Positions 16,590-22,323 of a DNA stretch of 22,323 nucleotides are shown piece by piece (the stretch's first letter is position 1; each line of letters starts with the position of its first letter). The notes under the pieces are model-generated. The model ran no database searches, was not told the DNA's origin, and saw only the letters and a list, made by a program, of their open reading frames with translations. Source of the stretch: a virus; IMG/VR virus record IMGVR_UViG_3300046007_012031, positions 1 through 22,323 of that record. One strand, 5' to 3'. A program made the translations under genes and the position numbers.

Positions 16590-17714
16590 ATGTTAGCAAT
16601 TCAAAAATACATATTGGAGAACGGTCTAGAAAAGGCTATACTTGAGTTCAACCTAAAAACTAGGGTGTACGAAAACAAAGTATTGCTTAAATACGACCAA
16701 TTATCTAGCCCAACTCTTATGGCAAACAAAGAGGTTCAAGAGTGTCGTGGTCTTATACTTGAAAAGGGTACTTGGAAAGTGATGTCATTGGCGTTCACCA
16801 AGTTCTTCAATTCAGAAGAAGGCAACGCACATAAGATTGATTGGGATACAGCACACGTGCTTGAAAAGCTTGATGGTTCGTGTATCCAATTATATTGGGA
16901 TTGGAATAAAGAACAATGGTTTGCTGCAACTACTGGCACTGCCGAAGGTGAAGGTGAAGTAAACAACAAATTGGGTACTACCTTCAACCAATTGTTTTGG
17001 AATACCGTTACTGAAAAGTATGAGTTTAAAAAAGAAAACTTGAACAAGTTGTTCTGTTATGTGTTTGAGTTGACCACACCATACAATATAGTTGTGAAGC
17101 CACACGGTGAATCAGCTGCATCATTGCTTATGGTTAGAAACCTTTTGACACTTGAAGAAGTACCGTTTGAAGCATTGACAGGTATTGCTGATTCGTTGGG
17201 TGTACCACGTGTTAAGTCTTACGACTTGAACGCTAAAAATGTTGGAGCATTGCTTCGTACATTTGAAACCATGGTATGGCACGATGAAGGTTATGTTGTA
17301 GTAGATGCTAACTTCAACCGAGTAAAGATAAAGAACCCAGCTTATGTTGCGGTTCACCACTTGAAAGGTAAGACTGCTGAACACAACATTATGACCATAG
17401 TAAAGACCAATGAAATAGAAGAATTTGCTGCTACCTTCCCAGACCGTAAGGATGAGTTGGTTAAGTTGAAGGCTAACTATGATGCATTGATTGCTAAGTT
17501 GGATTTAGTTTGGGCTGAGTTACAAGCATTCCGTCCAAAGAATATCACACCACAAGAAAAGAAGAAGTATGCGACAGCTGTGTTCGAAGTGTGTGGTAAG
17601 AATGATGTTAAGAATTTTACTGGCCTATACTTCGGTTTGGCTGATGGTAAAGTAACATCTGTTGAAGACTTCATAGCAAACTATGACGACAAAACGTTGT
17701 ACAAAATCCTCTAA
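16590..17714 (+). CDS. rnlA: T4 Rnl1-family RNA ligase
   Basis: A 374-residue RNA ligase, about the same length as T4 Rnl1. Motif I is EKLDGS with the AMP-accepting Lys93; upstream ECRGLILE (51-58) is the family's R-G strand; motif IIIa is CYVFELTTPYNIVV, motif IV HDEGYVVVD and motif V RVKIKNPAYV. A helical C-terminal domain follows. T4 Rnl1 seals tRNA cut in the anticodon loop by host PrrC after end healing by Pnkp. Here the healing enzyme is the kinase-phosphodiesterase at 14227. If its 2H domain leaves a 2'-phosphate, as in yeast, this ligase must accept or avoid that end; the sequence does not say which. Confidence 0.93.
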   Translation: MLAIQKYILENGLEKAILEFNLKTRVYENKVLLKYDQLSSPTLMANKEVQECRGLILEKGTWKVMSLAFTKFFNSEEGNAHKIDWDTAHVLEKLDGSCIQLYWDWNKEQWFAATTGTAEGEGEVNNKLGTTFNQLFWNTVTEKYEFKKENLNKLFCYVFELTTPYNIVVKPHGESAASLLMVRNLLTLEEVPFEALTGIADSLGVPRVKSYDLNAKNVGALLRTFETMVWHDEGYVVVDANFNRVKIKNPAYVAVHHLKGKTAEHNIMTIVKTNEIEEFAATFPDRKDELVKLKANYDALIAKLDLVWAELQAFRPKNITPQEKKKYATAVFEVCGKNDVKNFTGLYFGLADGKVTSVEDFIANYDDKTLYKIL

Positions 17715-17735
17715 GAAAATTTTTTAGGGGATTTT
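17703..17735 (+). terminator. Terminator overlapping the RNA ligase stop codon
   Basis: AAAATCCTCTAA (17703-17714, including the stop) pairs with TTAGGGGATTTT (17724-17735), 12 bp with one G-U, followed by CTTGTTT. The last codons of the gene form the left arm. Confidence 0.7.
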
Positions 17736-17736
17736 C

Positions 17737-17767
17737 TTGTTTAATTGAAAATAAAAAAGTACCTTTG
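17737..17767 (+). promoter_or_regulatory. Host-type promoter, leaderless gene
   Basis: TTG 17737-17739, 20 bases, TACCTTTG 17760-17767; ATG at 17772 after four bases. Confidence 0.8.
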
Positions 17768-17771
17768 CATA

Positions 17772-18020
17772 ATGGAAAGAAATAATATAAATGCTGAATG
17801 GGCTAGAAAACAAGCCACATCAATTTTAGGTGAAAAAGTAAAAAAAGAAATTAACATTTGTTTAGATGCAATAGAAAAAGCTGTTGCTAGCAATCAAATG
17901 TCAATAAGTCTTGGAATTTACGCTGAATCATTAACAATCGAAGATTTGCGTAAACGTGGTTTTACTGTTAAACAATATGATGACCAAAGGGATGGTTCTT
18001 ATCTTTCAATTAGTTGGTAA
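17772..18020 (+). CDS. Small conserved phage protein, unknown function
   Basis: An 82-residue protein: long N-terminal helix (INAEWARKQATSILGEKVKK) and a C-terminal part ending in DDQRDGSYLSISW. The pattern of a helical start and a 'DqRDGdyy.ISW' end is familiar from small phage proteins of unknown function. I chose ATG 17772 rather than the longer in-frame start at 17745, which lies inside the promoter. Ten bases separate it from the next gene, so they probably share a transcript. Confidence 0.78.
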   Translation: MERNNINAEWARKQATSILGEKVKKEINICLDAIEKAVASNQMSISLGIYAESLTIEDLRKRGFTVKQYDDQRDGSYLSISW

Positions 18021-18029
18021 ATTTTTAAT

Positions 18030-18359
18030 ATGAATATAAACGAAACACTCAGAGCCAATGGCTTTATTATGGGTAGAATGATATCATTCTCTAAAAGTGA
18101 TTATAGGGATAAAAACCCTAACAGCGTTTGCTACTTTAATGCAAACATCGTAACTGCCAAAGAAGGTAAAGTTTGGTATGGTGATTTGGACCTAACCAAA
18201 GATGGTGAATCACTTAAAGCTGTCGCTGAAGCCACAGGTGAAATAATCTATGTCCTAAGAGAGATGGATGGTAGATTTGAACATGAAGATGAAGATGGCA
18301 CCAAGCTTATTCAAAAAGCTGTTTGGGACACAACACAAGAAATTCCAGTAAACAATTAA
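18030..18359 (+). CDS. Unknown protein, 109 residues
   Basis: An acidic mixed alpha/beta protein (SVCYFNANIVTAKEGKVWYG, DLDLTKDGESLKAVAEATGE, then a negatively charged region FEHEDEDGT). No recognised domain. Its stop is 20 bases before the SPFH gene start, with no promoter between, so it is the upstream partner of that gene in the operon from 17760. Confidence 0.75.
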   Translation: MNINETLRANGFIMGRMISFSKSDYRDKNPNSVCYFNANIVTAKEGKVWYGDLDLTKDGESLKAVAEATGEIIYVLREMDGRFEHEDEDGTKLIQKAVWDTTQEIPVNN

Positions 18360-18379
18360 AAACAAATAAAAACAAAAAA

Positions 18380-20290
18380 ATGAAAAGTGAAATTCTACAA
18401 AACATCACCAATTATTGGTGGTTAGTGATACCAATCTTAGCATTGTTATTCTACAAATTTACACTTCGTTTTATCTGCGGTATGGTAAACGTACCCGATG
18501 GTAAAATAGGTGTTGTCTACAAAAAGTTCGTACTATTTGGTTCAAACAAATCGTTGCCAGATGGTAAAATCATCGCTTTGAATGGTGAAGCTGGTTATCA
18601 AGCTGATACACTAGCACCAGGTTTCTTAGGTTGGGGCTACTGGCCATGGCAATATAGTGTTGACTATGTACCGTTTATTGAAGTACCTAGAGGAAAAATT
18701 GGTTTGCTAACAGCACGAGATGGTGCATCATTGCCAGTTGGTTCAATCCTTGCTCGTCACGTTGATTGTGATAACTTTCAAAATGCACGTTTGTTTTTAA
18801 CAAATGGTGGTCAACGTGGTAAACAAGTTTCTTATTTGAACTCAGCGACATATCGTATCAACCCACAGTTATTTGAAGTTTTCTTTGCTGAAATTACAAA
18901 TATTGAAGACGGTCAAGTTGGTGTCATTACTGCTTTAGATGGTATTCCATTAGGACAAGGTGATATTGCTGGTAAAGTTATTGAAGGTCATAATAACTTC
19001 CAAAATTTTGATGCTTTCTTAAACAATGGAGGTCAACGTGGTCTTCAAGAACAAGTAGTTCAAGCTGGTAACTATTCATTCAACCCATGGGCTGTTGAAA
19101 TCGAGAAAGTACCTATGACACAAGTTCCTATTGGTCACGTAGCAGTTGTTATTTCTTACGTTGGTGACGAAGGTAAAGACTTGACTGGTGATAGTTTCAA
19201 ACATGGTAACATTGTAAACAAAGGACAAAAAGGTGTTTGGATTACACCGTATGACCCAGGTAAATACGCCATCAACCCATACACTCACAAAGCTGAGTTG
19301 GTTCCTACAACCAACCTTGTATTAAACTGGGCAACTGGTCGTAATGAATCACACAAATTGGATGCTGGGTTGAGCACAATTACTGTTCGTTCAAAAGATG
19401 GTTTCCCATTCAACTTGGATGTGTCTCAAATCATTCATATTCCAGCCAACGAAGCACCAAAAGTAATTGCACGTTTCGGTTCAATGGCTAACCTTGTGTC
19501 ACAAGTATTGGAACCTACAATTGGTAACTATTTCCGTAACTCTGCACAAGATAGTGACGTTATCGCATTCTTGAAAACTCGTCAAGCTCGTCAAGATGCT
19601 GCTAAGCAAGCTATTAGCAAAGTACTTGAAGAATACAACGTACATGCAGTTGATACTCTTATCGGTGATATTACACCACCAGAATCTCTTATGAAGACGC
19701 TTACTGACCGTAAGATTGCTGAAGAAGAAAAGATTACTTATGACACTCAACGTCAAGCACAAGACCAACGTAAAACTCTTGAATCTGCTAAAGCATTGGC
19801 TGATATGCAACCTAAAATGGTTATAGCTCAACAATCGGTTGAAATCTCTGAAAAAGAAGCTGCTGCTGCGGTTAAATCTTCAGAAGGTAAGGCTAAATCA
19901 ATTGAGTTGACAGCGGTGGCACAAGCTAACGCTAAGAAAGTAACGGCTGATGCTGATGCTTATCAAACTGAAGTTAATGGTAAGGCTGAAGCCGAGAAGA
20001 TTGCTTCGATAGGTAAGGCAACGGCTGAAGCTTATTCACAACAAGTAACTGCAATGGGTGCTGATAACTTTGCTAAGTTTAAAGTAACTGAAATGATTGG
20101 TCAAAACGGTATTAAAATCATCCCAGATGTTCTTATCTCTGGAAACGATGGTGGAAACGGACCTATCAGTGGGTTGCTTGGTTTTGAATTGCTAAAACAA
20201 ATTCAAGAAAAGGGTAAAACACTTCCAAATACAAAAACGCTTCTTACTGAATCAACACAAGTTGACAACAGCAAGAAAGACAACAAGTAA
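18380..20290 (+). CDS. SPFH/band 7 (flotillin-like) membrane protein with internal repeats
   Basis: A 636-residue protein. One membrane segment near the N-terminus (YWWLVIPILALLFYKF, about 12-27). Residues about 35-300 hold four related units of roughly 75-90 residues, each with 'vP.GkiGvv...G..l..G' and ending 'Ng(G)QrG......aG.Y.iNP'. The SPFH domain follows (ITVRSKDGFPFNLDVSQIIH, about 345-470), then a long Ala/Glu/Lys coiled coil (about 475-580) and a Gly-rich tail. SPFH proteins form large membrane rings or cages. In a phage it could reshape the membrane, protect phage proteins from FtsH-type proteolysis or block superinfection; these are inferences. Start chosen at ATG 18380, after an A-rich leader; an upstream in-frame start overlaps the previous gene. 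Confidence 0.88.
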   Translation: MKSEILQNITNYWWLVIPILALLFYKFTLRFICGMVNVPDGKIGVVYKKFVLFGSNKSLPDGKIIALNGEAGYQADTLAPGFLGWGYWPWQYSVDYVPFIEVPRGKIGLLTARDGASLPVGSILARHVDCDNFQNARLFLTNGGQRGKQVSYLNSATYRINPQLFEVFFAEITNIEDGQVGVITALDGIPLGQGDIAGKVIEGHNNFQNFDAFLNNGGQRGLQEQVVQAGNYSFNPWAVEIEKVPMTQVPIGHVAVVISYVGDEGKDLTGDSFKHGNIVNKGQKGVWITPYDPGKYAINPYTHKAELVPTTNLVLNWATGRNESHKLDAGLSTITVRSKDGFPFNLDVSQIIHIPANEAPKVIARFGSMANLVSQVLEPTIGNYFRNSAQDSDVIAFLKTRQARQDAAKQAISKVLEEYNVHAVDTLIGDITPPESLMKTLTDRKIAEEEKITYDTQRQAQDQRKTLESAKALADMQPKMVIAQQSVEISEKEAAAAVKSSEGKAKSIELTAVAQANAKKVTADADAYQTEVNGKAEAEKIASIGKATAEAYSQQVTAMGADNFAKFKVTEMIGQNGIKIIPDVLISGNDGGNGPISGLLGFELLKQIQEKGKTLPNTKTLLTESTQVDNSKKDNK

Positions 20291-20309
20291 AAATACTTGT
20301 CCATAAATT

Positions 20310-20347
20310 AAATCGCCTTGGCTCTAGTAGTTAAGGCGATTTTTTTT
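20310..20347 (+). terminator. Rho-independent terminator
   Basis: AAATCGCCTT faces AAGGCGATTT around a 13-base loop, followed by T8. Ends the SPFH operon. Confidence 0.92.
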
Positions 20348-20356
20348 GGAATATAT

Positions 20357-20387
20357 TTGGTGATTTCAAATATTTTTCGTACCTTTG
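20357..20387 (+). promoter_or_regulatory. Host-type promoter for the HD hydrolase
   Basis: TTG 20357-20359, 20 bases, TACCTTTG 20380-20387; ATG 20403. Confidence 0.8.
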
Positions 20388-20402
20388 TCAAAACTATTAT
20401 TT

Positions 20403-20912
20403 ATGCGTTATACAGATAAAACCTACAAAGAAGCAAGAATGGTTGCAGTTGTTGCACATTCAAATCAACGTTATGATGAAATCTTCCCTTATGAGAAGCA
20501 TCTGGATGACGTTGTAGATATTTTAAAAAGATTTGGTTTCTCTGGCAAATACATTGTTGCTGGCTACTTGCATGATACCATTGAAGACGATGGTATTAGT
20601 TACAATGACATTAAAAAACACTTTGGATTTGAAGTAGCTGAGATGGTTTATTGTGTTACTGATGAATTGGGTCGTAACCGTAAAGAGAAAAAAGAAAAGA
20701 CTCTTCCTAAAACAGCTAGCAACCCAGATGCTATTATAATCAAGCTTGCTGACCGTATTGCCAACATCGAACATGGTGGTAAGATTGACATGTATGCCAA
20801 AGAATACGATGAGTTCAAGGGTGCATTGTACCTTAACACTCCTAAAGATGGTAAACTTATGTGGGAGTGTTTGGATAAATTGTTGTCGAAAAATTTGGTA
20901 GAATCAATTTAA
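20403..20912 (+). CDS. MESH1/SpoT-type HD phosphohydrolase
   Basis: A 169-residue protein consisting of a RelA/SpoT-type HD hydrolase domain alone, like MESH1. Seen: the N-terminal AHSNQRYDEIFPYEKHLDDV (18-37; His33 metal ligand), YLHDTIED (55-62; HD at 57-58), FGFEVAEMVYCVTD (74-87) and IKLADRIANIEH (113-124; Asp117 ligand). Lacking a synthetase domain, it probably only degrades (p)ppGpp or related alarmones, or NADPH as some MESH1 proteins do. Removing (p)ppGpp would keep transcription and translation running during infection. I chose ATG 20403; an earlier in-frame TTG is in the promoter. The -33 box of the DNA ligase promoter lies in the last codons. Confidence 0.88.
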   Translation: MRYTDKTYKEARMVAVVAHSNQRYDEIFPYEKHLDDVVDILKRFGFSGKYIVAGYLHDTIEDDGISYNDIKKHFGFEVAEMVYCVTDELGRNRKEKKEKTLPKTASNPDAIIIKLADRIANIEHGGKIDMYAKEYDEFKGALYLNTPKDGKLMWECLDKLLSKNLVESI

Positions 20913-20925
20913 TTTATTACCTTTG
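20895..20925 (+). promoter_or_regulatory. Host-type promoter for DNA ligase
   Basis: TTG 20895-20897 (inside the preceding gene), 20 bases, TACCTTTG 20918-20925; ATG 20948. Confidence 0.8.
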
Positions 20926-20947
20926 CATTAACAAAACAAAAAACGAT

Positions 20948-22323
20948 ATGAGTATCAAACAAATCTTTGACGAAATCGCTGCTGAATCAAGCACCAACCA
21001 AAAAATGGAAATCCTTAAAAAGTATAAGGATAACGAATTGCTTAAACGTGTATTGTATTTGGCAAACTCAAAGCGAGTAAAGTTTTATTTAAAACAAATC
21101 CCAGCCTACACTCATAATAAAATTGGTTGGACTCTTGAAGAAGCGTTGAATATGCTTATGAGTATAGCTAATCGTGAGTTTACAGGTCAAAACGCTATAG
21201 ATAAATTAACTATTTGGTTAGAGAATGTATCAGCTGATGATGCGTATATCATTGAGCGTATTATTGAAAAAGATTGTAAGATTGGTATGGGAACAACCTT
21301 TATGAACAAGGTTATCAAAGACCTTATTGAAGATACACCATACATGGGTGCTATCTCTTTTGATGAAAAAAAGGCTCGTGCTATTTTTGATAAAGGTAGT
21401 CGTGGTATCTCTCAAATCAAAATGGATGGTCGTTATTGCAACGCTATCATCCGTGGCGGTGAAGTTGAATTGGAAAGCCGTAGTGGTGAAGCAACTGTTG
21501 TAACTGGTGCTAAGTTCTTGGCTGAACTGGCCAACTTTGAAGATTGCGTATTAAACGGTGAATTGACAATGGATGGTGTACCACGTTACGAATCAAACGG
21601 TATTATTGCATCTGTTATTGATATTCAAAGCAAGCGTGGTGAGCGTACTGAAAAGGAAACTGAAAAAAAGCTTGAAGCGTTTGAAAAGAAGCACGGTAGT
21701 TTTGAAAAAGCTTTGAATTCTATTCGTTATACCGTATGGGATACTATTAGTGTAGATGAGTATTTTGACAAATCATCAAAGATACCGTACTTGATACGTT
21801 TGCTTAAAGTTGAACAACTTATCATGAAGTCTGGTTCTTCAATGGTTTATGTGATTGAAAGTCGTATTGTTAATACATACGCTGAGGCCATGGAACACTT
21901 CCAAGAAGTTCTAGCTACTGAGGTTAATGGTGTACCACAAGAAGGTACTATCCTTAAAGATGAAAATGGTACTTGGAAAGATGGTAAACCAACATGGCAA
22001 ATCAAGATGAAACTTGAAATGGATGTTGATTTGGTTATCGTTGGTTTTAATTACGGAACCAAAGGAACCAAAAATGAAAACGTTATCTCAAGCTTCAACT
22101 GTGAATCATCTGATGGGTTGGTGAAGACTCGTCCTCAAGGTATCAAAGAAGACATGATGGTTTACATCACTGAAAATCAAGATAAGTTGTTGGGTAAAAT
22201 TCTTCAAGTTAAATGCAACGGATTGTCAAAAGACAAAGAAGGCAATTATTCTTTGCTTTACCCATCATTTGTTGAAGTGCGTGACGATAAAAACACGTGT
22301 GATAGTCTTGAGTCTATCAATTA
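20948..22323 (+). CDS. ATP-dependent DNA ligase, T4 gp30 type (3' truncated)
   Basis: 458 residues are visible before the window edge; T4 gp30 has 487, so only the C-terminal end is missing. The nucleotidyl lysine is Lys158 in IKMDGR (157-162), near the equivalent T4 Lys159. Also seen: the ELESRSGE motif (174-181), VLNGELTMDG (motif III, about 202-211), EGTILKDENG (motif IV region), and WQIKMKLEMDVDLVIVGF (motif V and the start of the OB domain). It joins nicks and Okazaki fragments during phage DNA replication. The host-type promoter implies early or middle expression. Confidence 0.95.
   Translation, partial: MSIKQIFDEIAAESSTNQKMEILKKYKDNELLKRVLYLANSKRVKFYLKQIPAYTHNKIGWTLEEALNMLMSIANREFTGQNAIDKLTIWLENVSADDAYIIERIIEKDCKIGMGTTFMNKVIKDLIEDTPYMGAISFDEKKARAIFDKGSRGISQIKMDGRYCNAIIRGGEVELESRSGEATVVTGAKFLAELANFEDCVLNGELTMDGVPRYESNGIIASVIDIQSKRGERTEKETEKKLEAFEKKHGSFEKALNSIRYTVWDTISVDEYFDKSSKIPYLIRLLKVEQLIMKSGSSMVYVIESRIVNTYAEAMEHFQEVLATEVNGVPQEGTILKDENGTWKDGKPTWQIKMKLEMDVDLVIVGFNYGTKGTKNENVISSFNCESSDGLVKTRPQGIKEDMMVYITENQDKLLGKILQVKCNGLSKDKEGNYSLLYPSFVEVRDDKNTCDSLESIN

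Overview
The window looks like part of a large tailed phage (T4-like or jumbo myovirus) infecting a member of the Bacteroidota. The phage assignment rests on a T4 gp30-type DNA ligase, a T4 Rnl1-type RNA ligase, a gp1-like dNMP kinase, a divergent sigma factor, two free-standing homing endonucleases, a dense tRNA array and many small unknown genes, nearly all on the + strand. The host assignment rests on 14 promoters of the form TTG-N20-TA(CC/TA)TTTG, the Bacteroidota housekeeping type. The DNA is AT-rich. Of 32 stop codons seen, 30 are TAA, 2 are TGA and none is TAG.

Layout. 1-1763: small phage genes, a ClpP protease and a small membrane-type protein. 1801-2237: a tmRNA gene. 2254-3737: GIY-YIG endonuclease, holin-like protein, a 30-residue gene on the minus strand and a small unknown gene. 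3819-4729: one transcription unit holding a large structured RNA (some RNase P-like signatures) and three tRNAs, two of them initiator-like. 4777-6129: dNMP kinase, tRNA-Cys, an amber-reading tRNA, and a peptidyl-tRNA hydrolase gene with an in-frame TAG at codon 4. 6182-9432: unknown gene, sigma factor, CCA-adding enzyme, acidic protein. 9451-10549: three small or unknown genes. 10564-13030: 19 tRNAs interrupted by a small basic protein gene and an HNH endonuclease gene. 13050-17714: SpeD-like decarboxylase, kinase-like protein, polynucleotide kinase fused to a 2H phosphodiesterase, Nudix hydrolase, tRNA-Arg and RNA ligase 1. 17760-22323: small genes, an SPFH/flotillin-like membrane protein, a MESH1-like HD hydrolase and the start of the DNA ligase.

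Theme. Most recognisable genes serve translation and RNA maintenance: tRNA supply (25 tRNAs), CCA addition (24 of the 25 do not encode CCA), tRNA repair (kinase, cyclic phosphodiesterase, ligase), ribosome rescue (tmRNA with ClpP, peptidyl-tRNA hydrolase) and stop-codon reading. Several tRNAs are very unusual. Some isoacceptors occur as a canonical copy plus a variant with a long variable region, three lack a D-arm in its normal place, and several have odd anticodon loops.

Two promoter classes are visible. The host-like class often puts ATG only 3-5 bases after the -7 box, implying leaderless mRNAs. The second is a bare ATATTTAT(A/T) element without a -33 box, a candidate late promoter. At five genes this element overlaps or sits inside a hairpin covering the start codon or the bases just before it, an arrangement like that known for T4 I-TevI, e and soc.
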